Assembly: GCA_963784195.1 (NCBI GenBank) | Contig: CAWARA010000005.1 | Span: 1-64,000, forward strand | Reading direction: 5' to 3' | DNA from: CAVQAH01 sp963784195 | Lineage (GTDB): Bacteria; Acidobacteriota; Vicinamibacteria; Vicinamibacterales; 2-12-FULL-66-21 | DNA length: 64,000 nt | Part shown: positions 8,873-18,861 of the stretch, one piece after another | Layout: each line of letters opens with the position of its first letter | Position numbering within the stretch: position 1 is the stretch's first letter | Notes under the pieces: model-generated | Database searches by the model: none | Seen by the model: the letters and a program-made list of their open reading frames with translations, nothing else | What the model was told of the DNA's origin: nothing | Translations under genes and position numbers: made by a program

Positions 8873-11705
8873 GTGCTCACTGGCCAAATCATTTCGCATT
8901 ACCGGCTGATCGATCCGATAGGGCGGGATCACGATACCGTTCTCTATCGCGGCCGCGATCTGAAACTCGACCGCGATGTGGCCATCAAGATCCTCTCGCC
9001 GCGCGAAGCCGCGGATCCAGAGGCCCGCGAACGGTTCAGACTGGAAGCGCGCTTCGCATCGCTGGTCAGTCATCCGCACATCTGTGCCGTCCACGAATCC
9101 GGCGAGGAAGATGGCACCGCCTTTCTCGTCTGCGAGCTGCTCGACGGTCAGCCGCTGGACAAGTTGCTGGGCAGCCAGCCGATGCCGGCCGAACGTCTCC
9201 TCGACCTGGGCGTTCAGCTGATGGACGCGCTTGCCGCCGTGCACGCCCGCGGCCTCATTCACGGCAACGTCAAGCCGTCGAACGTCTTCATCACGACTGG
9301 CGGTGAGTCAGGGAACGTCAAGCTGCTGGAGCTTGGCGTGATGAGTGCCTGGTGGGAGGCCGATCGCCCGGCTGCCATCGGCGGTTCCTCGCCGACGATG
9401 TCCGTCGACCGTCGCGCGCCGGTCGGGGACGACTTCGAAGCGTTTCATTCGTATCGGTCGCCCGAGCAGGTCACCGGAACGGCGCTCGATCACCGAACGG
9501 ACATCTTCTCGGCGGGCGCGGTCCTGTACGAGATGGCCACGGGAAAGGCGGCGTTTCCTGGCGGAACACGCTCCGAGATCGCCGCCGCGATCGTCGGCAG
9601 CGAGCCGGTCCCGGTTCGCCAGCACAATACTCTCGCCCCTCGAGCGATCGAGACGATCGTGGAACGGGCTCTGACCAAGCCGGTGGCGGGCCGCTATCCG
9701 ACAGCCGCCGAGATGGGCGCCGATTTGAGACGGGCGCGGCGTCGTCTCGAATCCAGTTCTGCGGTGACAGTCGCGCAGCCCGTCCGTCCAAAGCGCCGGC
9801 TTCTGGTGCCCGCATTGGTCCTGCTGGCTCTTCTGTCGGCGGGGCTCGCGGCCTGGAAGTGGATGGGTTCTGGCGCTCCCTCGCAGCGTGACGCGATCCT
9901 CGTCGGCAGCATCGCGAACGGCACCAACGACCCGGACTTCGATGGCACGCTTCAACAGGCGCTCATCGTCCACCTTGGCCAGTCGCCGTTCCTGGACATC
10001 GTGTCTGACGAGCGGCTGCGCGAGATCCTGAGGATGATGAGCCGGCCCGACGACGCTCCCTTGACGCATGACGTGGCGCGCGAAGCGTGTCAGCGCCTGG
10101 GTCTGAACGCCATGCTCGAGGGTAGCGTGTCTGCCGTGGGGGCATCGACTGTCGTTGCGCTCGTTGCCACCGATTGCGCGACAGGTGAGACGATCGCTCG
10201 CGAGCAGGTCGAGGTGAACCGCAAGGAAGAAGTTCTTCGCGCGGTCGGACGCATGGCGTCGTCGATGCGCGCGTCGCTCGGTGAGTCGGTCGCCTCGCTC
10301 GACGAGCACAACGTGCCGATTGAAGAAGCCACCACGCCGTCGCTCGAGGCGTTGAAGGCGTTCACCACCGGCGTGATGAAGCGTGCGGCGGGCGACGAGA
10401 TGGATTCGATCGGTTACTTCGAGCGCGCCATCGCGCTCGACTCCAACTTCGCGCTGGCGTACACGACGCTCTCGAGCATCTACGGTGGGACTCGGCGAAG
10501 CGGCGCGCGGCGAGGAGTACGCGCGGCAGGCTTACGAACACCGGGCAAATGTCAGCGAGCGCGAGCGGTTGTTCATCACGTACCAGTACCACGACCGCGT
10601 GACCGGCGATCAGCTGAAGGCCAGCGAGGCACTCGACGTGTGGAAGAGTGCCTATCCGCGCGACTATCGGCCGCCGAACGCTCTCGCCGTGCTCCTCAAT
10701 CGCAGTGGTGATTACACGCGGGCGATTGCCGAAGCCGAAGAGGCCAGCCGCCGCAATCCGGCACACTCGTTCCCGTATTCGAACCTCGCTTTCGCGTATC
10801 GCGGCGCCGGCCGATTCGAGGAAGCCAGACGCGTCGCCGAGGGAGCTGTGCAAAAGGGGATCGAAACGCTCCCGACCCGGCGCCTGCTGTATCAGCTCGC
10901 CGAGATGCGGGGCGATGACGCCGCCGCCCGGGCCCAGTTGGATTGGGCCCGCCCGCGTTCGCGTGGATTCGATTTGACCGGCGCCCACGCGCAGGTCGAG
11001 GCGTATCGCGGACGGATGGCTGATGCGCGCGAGCTCTACGAGCAGACGGTGACCCTGGCGTCCCGGAATGCGTTCTCCGAAGTTGCCGTGGGATACGAGG
11101 CTCAATACGCGTTGACAGAGGCGCTCTTTGGCAATCGCGCTGCGGCCATTGAATCAGCGCGGACGGTGCCAGACAGCGTCACGTATGCGCCGCGGGCGCG
11201 GGCTGCGACCGCGCTGGCCATCGCGGGGGACACCGCGGGAGCGGAGGCCATCCTGCGTGACCTGCGCGCGCTCAGGCCAGACGACACGCTGCTTCATACC
11301 GCGTATCTGCCGGTCGCGGAAGCCGCAGTCTTCCTCGCCCGCAGCAAGCCGGCCGAAGCGATCGAGGTCCTCCGGCGCGCGACGCCATACGAGCACGGCA
11401 CGGTGGCTGCGCTGATGCCGATGTATTTCAGAGGCGAAGCACGGCTGCAATCCGGCGACGCCGAAAACGCGGTCAAGGATTTTCAGGATGTCCTCGACCA
11501 CAGGGGTGCCGAACCCTTCTCACCTGTGCTGCCCCTTGCCCAACTTGGGATCGCCCGCGCGTTGAACCGTCTGGGTGACAGCGCCGGCAGCGCTCGAGCG
11601 TATAGCCAGCTGCTTGCCGTCTGGCAGAACGCTGATGCTGATGTGCCTGTCGTGAAAATCGCCCGGACGGAAGCGGCCGCCGCAGTGCCAGCAGCTCAGC
11701 GGTGA
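8873..11705 (+). CDS. Pseudokinase with TolB-like and TPR domains (one frameshift)
   Basis: A paralogue of the upstream kinase with the same architecture: kinase-like domain (about 10-290), membrane helix (about 305-325), TolB-like domain and TPR array. Key catalytic positions are changed. The glycine loop is degenerate (IGRDHDTVLYRG), HRD is H130-G131-N132, and DFG is E153-L154-G155; only the ATP lysine K39 remains. This is therefore a predicted pseudokinase. The reading frame breaks at the GGG run 10487-10489. Removing one G restores IYGGLGEAARGEEYA, which aligns with IYGSLGELRRSEEYA-like sequence in the paralogue, and the TPR frame then runs on to 11705. The break looks like a sequencing or recent indel, while the lost catalytic residues are independent of it. 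Confidence 0.85.
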
Positions 11706-11777
11706 ACCTCAACAGCGCCTGAAGCTCTTCAGTAGAGTCGGCACACATCTCGCAGATACCCGCGACAGGAGGTAGAG

Positions 11778-12630
11778 ATGCGAGCTCTACGTCACGTCGC
11801 ATTATTCGTAGGTTTGGCGATCTTCGGGTTCGGCATGACTGTGCCGGCCCATGCGTCAGATGATCAGGGTACGCGCGCCCAGAACAACAACGGAAGGCGC
11901 ATGCGCTTTCAGGGGATGGACCGTGATGGCGACGGCGTGATCACGCGCACCGAATGGCGTGGGAATATTCAGTCGTTTCGCCAGCAGGACCTGAACGGCG
12001 ACGGCGTGCTGTCCGGTAACGAAGTGTGGGTAGCCAGCCGGTCAGCAGGACCCGTTGTTCGGCGACCGCAACATCGACCAGCGTGGCTTGACCGCTGCGT
12101 TCCGGCGTGCCGATGTGAACAACGACGGCGTCATCGATCGCGATGAGTGGTATGGCGATCTCCCGACGTTCGAGCGTGTCGATCGAAACGACGATGGCCG
12201 TATCAATCGGACCGAGTTCCTCGGCGACGACGCAGTGGGGACATCAGGCAGCGCGTCGTTCAACGAGCTGGACCGCAACGGCAACGGCGTCGTGACCGCG
12301 AACGAGTGGATTGGTCCGCGCGCGGAGTTCAATCGGCTCGATGCTGACGACGATGGCGTCGTCACGCGCAACGAGTATCGGAGCGAGCAGGCCACCGACA
12401 CCCGTTCCGCTGCCTATCGCGCAGGCGTGACACGTGGCCTCGCGGAAGGCAAACAGGCCGGCTACGAGGATCGCAACATCAACGGTGGCAGGTGGGATCT
12501 CGAAGGTCAGCGCGAGTTAGAACAGGCCGACTCCGGATACACCGCGTCTGTTGGATCGCGCGAAGAATATCAGTCCGGCTACCGCGCAGGATTCCGGCGG
12601 GGCTACCGGGACGGGTTTGGGCCGAGATAG
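11778..12630 (+). CDS. Secreted EF-hand repeat protein (one frameshift)
   Basis: It has a signal peptide (hydrophobic stretch 5-22, AHA cleavage region). Six EF-hand-type calcium loops follow, including DRDGDGVITRTEW, DLNGDGVLSGNEV, DVNNDGVIDRDEW, DRNDDGRINRTEF, DRNGNGVVTANEW and DADDDGVVTRNEY. A C-terminal glycine/arginine/tyrosine-rich segment ends in GYRAGFRRGYRDGFG. The frame changes near 12028-12036, between loops 2 and 3, and a single-base indel would reunite the halves into a protein of about 284 residues. A calcium-binding extracytoplasmic role is likely. A ribosome-binding site, AGGAGG, sits about 7 bases before the start. Confidence 0.8.
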
Positions 12631-12634
12631 TCGA

Positions 12635-12750
12635 AGAAATCGGAAATCGGAAATCGGCAATCGGAGATCGGAGATCGGAAATCGGAGATCGCCATAGGGG
12701 ATGTCCGATTGCCGATCTCCGATTTCCGATTTCCGATCTCCGATTTCCGA
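12635..12750. repeat. Heptamer-repeat hairpin (GAAATCG/GAGATCG)
   Basis: The left arm (12635-12692) is a run of GAAATCG and GAGATCG heptamers, and the right arm (12703-12750) carries their reverse complements, so the whole forms a long imperfect hairpin. It fills the gap between the convergent EF-hand and carboxypeptidase genes and could terminate transcription from both sides. Confidence 0.85.
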
Positions 12751-12758
12751 TGTCGCCG

Positions 12759-15392
12759 TCAGTGCCCAGGCGACAAGAGCACCGCATTGATGAACAGCAA
12801 TTCCGTCGCTTCCGCGAACGCCCGGTAGTTGGGATCCTCAGCGAACGCGATCACGTGGCCGCGGCCTGTTGGCTGGTGCATCAGGAACGCGCGCTGCGCG
12901 AGCAGTGGCTGCGCTTCTTTCCAGACCAGGCCGGCGGCCACCACACGATCGGCATTCGCGTAAATACCGACGTTCCTACCCGCGTCCAGCTTCAGCGGCG
13001 CGAACACGCGTGCGCCCTCGTAGATCGCCTGAATCTCATCGTCCAGGCCTGCTGTCAGCCAGTGGTTGCGATCGAGCTTGACGCGCAGCATGGCTCCGGC
13101 CAGCGCCTCGGGCCGCTCGCGTTCGGGCTGAATGGCCTTGTCGTAGTCGAAAGGCTTCGCGGGGTCGGGTTTGGCGCCTCCGCCCGATCCCTGCGCGCTG
13201 CCTTGGGCTGGAGCCTCGGCTTCGCGCTCGGGGCTGCCGTCGCGTAGAAGCGTGTCGGTGGAGATCAACCCGACGCGATCGCGTGCGGCCCAGCGTGATG
13301 CTTCCGCGAGCGTGATCAGCGTTCCGCCGTTGCGGATCCAGTCCTTCAGCCTGCGCAGTGCGTCTTCGCTGAAGTTGTACGTGCCGGACGGCAGGACCAG
13401 CACGTCATAGTTGCGCATATCGAAGTTCTGCAGCGTCGAGGCGCGCATGGCCGTCACGGCCTGACCGAATCGTCGCTCGAGCACATACCGCGCCCAGCCT
13501 GCTGACAGGCTCGAAGCCGGTGCGTCCCACGCCATGAGCACGCGCGGCGTTCGCAGCGTGGCGACCCGTCCGCTGCCGAGTGAGATGCCATTTTCCGTCC
13601 ACGTTTCGGTGATCGGCACGAGCTCGGCGTTGTGACGATGGGCGATCTCGGCGATCGTGGCGGCGACGTTCTGAGGGTTACCCGCGACCCGTACGAACGC
13701 CGTTCCGGCCTCGTAGCGGCGGCCCGAGTGCGTGAAGGCCTCATCGGCGGAGTGGATCCGGACGCCGGCGCGCAAGGCTTCGGCAGCGGTGGCAGCAGCA
13801 CCAGATCCCCAGGGAAGCAGGAAGCCGAGCGGCGATCCGGTCTGCGCCGGTGCGGTGGCCGCGGCGCTGCCGAGCGGCTCAACGCGTGTGGTCTTGACGT
13901 TGTTGACCCTGTCGGACGGGACAATCTCAACGTCAAACGCGAGCGGAAGGCTCCATGCCGTGACGTCGTAGATCTGATCCGGCAGTCGTTCCTGACGACG
14001 CCTCTCCTGTTCCTTCAGGAACGCATCGTCCATCTTCACGTCCGGGTCCAGGAGGTTTCGCGCAAGACGGCCCGCTGGCTGGGCGAACGGGACGATGAAG
14101 GTCCCGGCGGGCATCTGCCGCGTGCCTGCCTGGAACGCCTCGTCGGCGCGATTGACCTGAATGCCCTGAGTGGCGAGCAGCTGCGCCAGCCGCGTAGTCC
14201 GCGACCGATCCTTGCCGACCGGAATGATGTACTCACGCGTTCCCTGCTGGGCCATCGCGATCGCCGAGCGCCGGTAGTCGAAGAAATCTCGCAGCAGGCG
14301 TTCGCGATTCTGCGCGGCGGTCAGGGCCGTTGTGATGGCGGCCGTGAAATGCTGCGTCACAGCCTGCTTGTAGGTCAGCGTCGTGCCGTCTTCACGCTTG
14401 AACGACAGCCCGCGGGCCGACGCCTGCTCGTAGGTCATGCCGATGGAGCCGTGAAAGATCGGCCACGATTCGCCGTAACCCGGGTAGAAGGAGTCGTAGA
14501 CCTCACGCACGAAATAACTGAACCCGCGGCGGTCGAATTGTGTGGCATTCGCGCGGCCGAACGCGTCGAGCCACTTCTGCTGCGCAGGCGTGATCATCGG
14601 ATTGAGCGGATTCGCCGGCGGCGCGAAGTAATACGTGGAATTGCCGCCCATCTCGTGCAGATCGACGACGACCTGCGGATACCACTCGAGCATCACTTTG
14701 GCGCGGCCCTGCGTTTCCGGCTGCGACAGCGCGAAGTAGTCGCGATTCATATCGAACAGGTAGTGATTCGAACGGCCGCCCGGCCAGGGCTCGTCGTGTT
14801 CCGCGGACAGCGGCTCCGAATCCGGAAGCGCCGCCCGGCCGGCCATGTTGCTGGTCACGAACCGCTGACGGCCGTCGGGATTCTGCATCGGGTCGATGAT
14901 GACGATGGCGTCTTTCAGCGTTGCATCGACATCCTTGCTGCGTCCCGCCAGCAGGTGATACGCCTCCGCGAGAGCCGCGTCGGACGACGAGATCTCGTTG
15001 CCGTGGACGCCGTGTATGAACCAGACGACGACCGGCAGCTCGGGGATCAGCTTGTCGGCCTCCGGCGCACCGGACGCAACCGCCTGCATGCCCTTGCGGA
15101 TGTCATCGAGCCGCGCGATGCGCTCCTTCGAACCGACGATCAGGTAGTGGAGCGGCCGCCCTTCCCACGTCGTGGCGTAGTGCACGAGACGGGTACGGTC
15201 CGGGGCCGCCTTGGCCAGAGCATTGAGGTAAATGCCGATCTGCTCGGGCGTCGTGATCGCGTCCCCGGGCTCATGGCCGACGACCTGTTTCAACGTCGGG
15301 ATCGCCGGGTCGTAGGTCGTATCAGGCGCGAGCCCCTGGCCAGCAAGCACAGTCGTCGACAGGAAAAACAATCCGAATACAGCGCGTTTCAT
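12759..15392 (-). CDS. M14-family zinc carboxypeptidase-like protein
   Basis: An intact protein of 877 residues from the chosen start. A signal peptide (1-19, LFFLSTTVLAG) marks it as exported. The M14 domain (about 45-380) has the zinc motif H130-G-N-E133, the substrate-type motif NPDGRQ and a later zinc histidine in VVVDLHEMGG. The C-terminal half (about 640-870) contains a class I glutamine-amidotransferase-like fold (YDVLVLPSGTYNF), an arrangement known in large bacterial M14 peptidases. The ATG at 15392 is preferred over one 7 codons upstream because AAAGG lies 8 bases before it and the signal peptide then starts cleanly. Peptide substrate is unknown. Confidence 0.9.
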   Translation of the reverse strand: MKRAVFGLFFLSTTVLAGQGLAPDTTYDPAIPTLKQVVGHEPGDAITTPEQIGIYLNALAKAAPDRTRLVHYATTWEGRPLHYLIVGSKERIARLDDIRKGMQAVASGAPEADKLIPELPVVVWFIHGVHGNEISSSDAALAEAYHLLAGRSKDVDATLKDAIVIIDPMQNPDGRQRFVTSNMAGRAALPDSEPLSAEHDEPWPGGRSNHYLFDMNRDYFALSQPETQGRAKVMLEWYPQVVVDLHEMGGNSTYYFAPPANPLNPMITPAQQKWLDAFGRANATQFDRRGFSYFVREVYDSFYPGYGESWPIFHGSIGMTYEQASARGLSFKREDGTTLTYKQAVTQHFTAAITTALTAAQNRERLLRDFFDYRRSAIAMAQQGTREYIIPVGKDRSRTTRLAQLLATQGIQVNRADEAFQAGTRQMPAGTFIVPFAQPAGRLARNLLDPDVKMDDAFLKEQERRRQERLPDQIYDVTAWSLPLAFDVEIVPSDRVNNVKTTRVEPLGSAAATAPAQTGSPLGFLLPWGSGAAATAAEALRAGVRIHSADEAFTHSGRRYEAGTAFVRVAGNPQNVAATIAEIAHRHNAELVPITETWTENGISLGSGRVATLRTPRVLMAWDAPASSLSAGWARYVLERRFGQAVTAMRASTLQNFDMRNYDVLVLPSGTYNFSEDALRRLKDWIRNGGTLITLAEASRWAARDRVGLISTDTLLRDGSPEREAEAPAQGSAQGSGGGAKPDPAKPFDYDKAIQPERERPEALAGAMLRVKLDRNHWLTAGLDDEIQAIYEGARVFAPLKLDAGRNVGIYANADRVVAAGLVWKEAQPLLAQRAFLMHQPTGRGHVIAFAEDPNYRAFAEATELLFINAVLLSPGH

Positions 15393-15432
15393 GGGTGTCG
15401 GCCTTTGTACCATATTTCGTTTGATTGAGAGT

Positions 15433-15469
15433 ACCTGTAGGCCCGACCTTTAAGGTCGGGCCTACAGGT
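15433..15469. repeat. Perfect 37-bp palindrome
   Basis: Arms of 18 bp around one central base, with core GCCCGACCTT/AAGGTCGGGC. It lies between the divergent carboxypeptidase and AraC-type genes. The GCCCGACC/GGTCGGGC arms recur in the hairpin at 58985-59032, which suggests a REP family. A position between divergent genes makes a terminator role less likely than a repeat or regulatory one. Confidence 0.8.
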
Positions 15470-15490
15470 GTGATAGCCTGACCCGCCCGA

Positions 15491-16321
15491 ATGGATTACC
15501 GCGAGTACGCACCGTCCGCGCCCCTGGCGGCATCCGTGCACTGCATCTGGACGCTCGAAGGCGATGCCGCGAGCATGGGGTCTGACGTTCAGCCGATCCT
15601 TCCGGATGGCAAGTCAGAACTGATTCTGCACCTGGCGGATCCGTTCGATCGCATGCACGCCAGCGGCGGGCACGAACGGCAGCCCGCGATTCTCTTTGCC
15701 GGTCAGCTTACGAGCCAACTCGTGTTGCGTCCAACGGGCAGGATCGCTGTGGTGGGGATCCGGTTCAGGCCGGATGGAGCGGCGGCGTTTTTTCGGGAAC
15801 CGCAGGACCGCTTCGCTGGGCTCACACCCGCCGTCTCGGATGTCGCTCCTGTAATGGCCCGGGCATTCGAGTCTGCGCGCAACGCGTCGGACGATCCGGC
15901 TCACGTCGTTGCGCACCTGCAATCCGCACTCGAACGGATCGTTCAACCGGTTGCCGACGCGCGCGTCAGGCACGTCGTCGAGCGCATCGGACGGGCGCGC
16001 GGGATGGTCTCGATCAGTAATCTCGCGGCAGCCGTGGGGCTGACGCCGAGGCATCTCGAACGGCGTTTCATGCACATCGTCGGCATGTCGCCGAAGCGCC
16101 TGGCCAGGATCGCGCGGTTTCAGCACGCGCTCGCGATGCTGGATCAGCCTGATCCGGCGCCCGGCACGCGCACCGCGGCCGCCTGCGGCTTTGCCGATCA
16201 GGCGCACTTCGTCCGGGATTTCCGCGAGCTGGCTGGGGTTCCGCCAGGCGCGCACATGCTTCAGCGGGCGGAATTCACCGGATTCTTTACCGAGCGCCGG
16301 CATCGCGAGACGTGCGAATAA
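15491..16321 (+). CDS. AraC-family transcriptional regulator
   Basis: An intact 276-residue protein. Residues 1-125 match the DUF6597-type sensor domain found at the N terminus of many AraC regulators (MDYREYAPSAPLAASVHCIW). Residues about 155-255 form the double helix-turn-helix DNA-binding domain, with ISNLAAAVGLTPRHLERRF as the first HTH and AACGFADQAHFVRDFRELAG as the second. The effector is unknown. The gene is divergent from the M14 peptidase, with a 37-bp palindrome between them, so control of that gene is possible but not shown. Confidence 0.9.
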   Translation: MDYREYAPSAPLAASVHCIWTLEGDAASMGSDVQPILPDGKSELILHLADPFDRMHASGGHERQPAILFAGQLTSQLVLRPTGRIAVVGIRFRPDGAAAFFREPQDRFAGLTPAVSDVAPVMARAFESARNASDDPAHVVAHLQSALERIVQPVADARVRHVVERIGRARGMVSISNLAAAVGLTPRHLERRFMHIVGMSPKRLARIARFQHALAMLDQPDPAPGTRTAAACGFADQAHFVRDFRELAGVPPGAHMLQRAEFTGFFTERRHRETCE

Positions 16322-16359
16322 TGCGACAATGTGGGGCCTGCCCAGAGCCGGGGACCGTC

Positions 16360-16922
16360 ATGCGCCGAGTGTGCCTACTTCTGTTGTTGATTGGACTGCC
16401 CGCGTGCAACAGCGATGAAACGTTCGATCCCGTCGGGCCCTCCGGGCCGACGGTGCCGAGCATCGGCGGGACGTTCGCGTCGCCCAACATGTTTCATTTC
16501 GAGCTGACTCTGGCGGACCGGCCGTTCGACTGCAACGGTGCGCTCACGATTGGCACACAGATCGCGACGTCGTTCAGCGGAACGTTCGTGATTAGCCGAT
16601 CAGGAGCGATGCGGCGGGCTCAGCGGCACGGTCACGTCAGGCACGTTCTCGACCGACGGCACGATCTCTTTTGCGTTGACATCAGCCGGCGCCGAACCAG
16701 TTTTCGTCGCGGCTCGCCTTCGGCTGCACTTATGTGAGCGGCGATCGGCTGATGACCGGAACCATCACCGCCACCGAACTGCGCGCCGAGAGCCGGACGA
16801 CGATCAATTGTTCGAACGGCGGGACAGACAGTCTTTGCGCGCGTCGCGGGGACACGGTCGCAGTAGGGAGATGCTGGGTGGCCGCAACCAAAGAAGCTTG
16901 TGAACCGTCGTGGTCGTCGTGA
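16360..16922 (+). CDS. Small lipoprotein, function unknown (two frameshifts)
   Basis: It starts at ATG 16360 with a lipoprotein signal peptide: MRRVCLLLLLIGLPACN, where LPAC is the lipobox and the cysteine would be acylated. The body is Gly/Ser/Thr-rich with beta-strand character (SFSGTFVIS, LSGTVTSGTFSTDGTISFAL, YVSGDRLMTGTITATEL). These stretches lie in three successive frames, so indels near 16605-16620 and 16705-16735 are needed. The C terminus is uncertain, between about 16900 and 16922. No family is recognised. An ATG at 16312 extends the frame upstream but would give no signal peptide. Confidence 0.5.
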
Positions 16923-17026
16923 CCGTCGTGGTCGTCCCCATTCCGTCCCCCGTTGCAGCTGTTCTTCAGCTGCACGACAAACGCTTCCTGAAACGAACAC
17001 GACGACACGACGACCGCGACGCAGGT
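16909..17026. repeat. GTCGTG/CACGAC imperfect hairpin, copy 1
   Basis: A left run of GTCGTGGTCGTC-type units (about 16909-16948) faces a right run of CACGACGACACGACGACC-type units (about 16996-17024). Similar GACGA-rich hairpins occur at 32754-32850 and 36119-36208, always at gene ends. Nothing else is seen in the 16923-17127 gap. Confidence 0.55.
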
Positions 17027-17127
17027 CATGTTGGCGTCTATCGAAGCCCGTCAGTCGCTCCCCTGTGCCTTTATTTCCAGCCAAGAGAATCAGAATCTTG
17101 GAAGCTTGTAGTCTGAGTGCGCTGCTC

Positions 17128-18861
17128 TCACTGATCGCAGGACCGTTCCCACTTGACCCTGGCGTGCTGATTCGACTGGTCACGGGCGGACGGCTGGGGG
17201 CCAGCGGCGTCGGTCGGCAAAGGCACCACACGGACGGCCACGAGTCCATCCGGCATTGGCGCGATGACGGGGAGTTCCATCAAACACGAGAGGGCCCGTC
17301 GCCGGAACGGGTAGAAGCTGACGCGCGGTGCGATTAGGGCAGCCGCGCCGATGTTGGCGGGATTGCGCAACGATCGCGGCGTCAGGAGCTTGACCCTGCC
17401 TTCGTATCCCGCGTGAGGATACAGCCCGCTCTGTACGAGCACGATGCGTTCATCCGCGAGCAACTCGAGCGCTCGTGGCACCGCGGCAATCTCGTGCTTC
17501 CACGGCAGGACAGTGTAACCAGGTCCTGCAAGCATGGCCGCGAGCAGGACGACGGCGGAGGCCAGCACCGGCACTGATGCCGGCTGAACCAGCCGCCTGC
17601 CGATCGCGAGCGCGCCGGCCGACGCGCCGAGCACGAGGAACGGCGCGATCAGGATGGCGTAGTAGAGCCCGAACCCACGCACGATTTCGTTATCCGATGC
17701 CCCGAAGATGAGGACGATCGGCAGGATTCCAAGCGACCATCGCCATCCAATCGCCGGCAGAAACAGGTGCGGAGGCATGACGATCGGCAGGAAACCCGAT
17801 GTCACCGCATCCGAGAGGACGTTCCAGGGGCGGCCGATCATTCCCCGCAGCGCCTCGATCGGCGTCGACCCGTAGGTGATCCAGAAGTTCGAGTACATGA
17901 CTCCGCCGCTCGGAGCCAGCGCGGGCACGACGAACGTATAGAACACGCCGAGATTGATCAGCGCTAATAGCGTCGGCGCCACGAGAAACAGCATGCGATC
18001 GCGGGGCGTCATCTGCCGGCCGACATGGAGCGCGAGCGCTGTCGATGCGGCAAAGAGCGGCAGAACGGCGTCTTCTTTCACGAGGACGCACGCCAGCATT
18101 GCCGCGAGAAACGACCACCGCTGTCCGCGCAGACCGGCGTCGAGGAGCCAGGGAATGAACCAGGCGTAGAGCACCTCGGCGTGGAAGCCGTAATTCAGCG
18201 TGCGCGCGGTGTTGTCGTTCAGGAGGTACGCGAGCGCGGTTGCACACGCCAGGATCCCGCCGAAGCCCTGGTGGAGTCCGATGCGCAGGATGTAGAGACT
18301 GCCGGCAACGACGGCGATGACCGACAGCGCGAGCAGCCAGACCGGCGTGGCGACGATCCAATACAACGCGGCGACGGGAACGAGGATCCAATACGCGTGG
18401 ACCGCCAGGTGTGTCAGGTTCGAAAATGCGGGCTCGTTAGAGATCTCGACGAAGAACGGCCGGCCGCGGCTCGTCTGGAACAGCGGGCGATCGAAGTAGA
18501 TCGTGAAGTCGACGCCGTTGATGTGGCCGCTCTGGAAACGCGAATAGACGATCCAGAAGAGCACGAATGCGGCGGCGGCCGCCCCGATGGCAATCACGCG
18601 ACGATCGGGCTCCCAGCGCAGGAGGGCATCCCAGTCCTCGGGTTGCCACCGCCACGGGCGGAGGGCGACAACCGAGAGCGCGAACGTGGGGAGCAGGACC
18701 GCCCATGACCTGACCACCGCGGGCCATCCCGCCAGCGGCGGCATCAGGAGAACTACTGCCGCCGCGCAAGACACAACAACCAAGGCGAGCTGGCTCGCTC
18801 GCTCACGGTTCAGCTCAGGCAAGGCGTGCAGTACATACCATACTCCAGCACCTTGATGCAT
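17128..18861 (-). CDS. DUF2079-type polytopic membrane protein
   Basis: About 577 residues from the chosen ATG, with roughly a dozen hydrophobic helices. A periplasmic loop after the third or fourth helix holds the conserved FQSGHINGVDFTIYFDRPLF-like segment, and TLNYGFHAEVLYAWFIPWLL follows further on. Both are typical of the DUF2079 family, which resembles GT-C glycosyltransferases. The ATG at 18861 is chosen because longer forms would run into the divergent permease and lack hydrophobic character. A role in cell-surface sugar transfer is an inference from the fold only. Confidence 0.75.
   Translation of the reverse strand: MHQGAGVWYVLHALPELNRERASQLALVVVSCAAAVVLLMPPLAGWPAVVRSWAVLLPTFALSVVALRPWRWQPEDWDALLRWEPDRRVIAIGAAAAAFVLFWIVYSRFQSGHINGVDFTIYFDRPLFQTSRGRPFFVEISNEPAFSNLTHLAVHAYWILVPVAALYWIVATPVWLLALSVIAVVAGSLYILRIGLHQGFGGILACATALAYLLNDNTARTLNYGFHAEVLYAWFIPWLLDAGLRGQRWSFLAAMLACVLVKEDAVLPLFAASTALALHVGRQMTPRDRMLFLVAPTLLALINLGVFYTFVVPALAPSGGVMYSNFWITYGSTPIEALRGMIGRPWNVLSDAVTSGFLPIVMPPHLFLPAIGWRWSLGILPIVLIFGASDNEIVRGFGLYYAILIAPFLVLGASAGALAIGRRLVQPASVPVLASAVVLLAAMLAGPGYTVLPWKHEIAAVPRALELLADERIVLVQSGLYPHAGYEGRVKLLTPRSLRNPANIGAAALIAPRVSFYPFRRRALSCLMELPVIAPMPDGLVAVRVVPLPTDAAGPQPSARDQSNQHARVKWERSCDQ

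Noticed and set aside
13632..15428. 598-codon open frame opposite the M14 peptidase
   Set aside because: Antisense shadow; composition is Arg-rich and featureless while the minus strand has a complete M14 domain with signal peptide.
16909..17026. CRISPR-like array
   Set aside because: Units are short, overlapping and imperfect with no unique spacers of constant length, and no cas gene is nearby.
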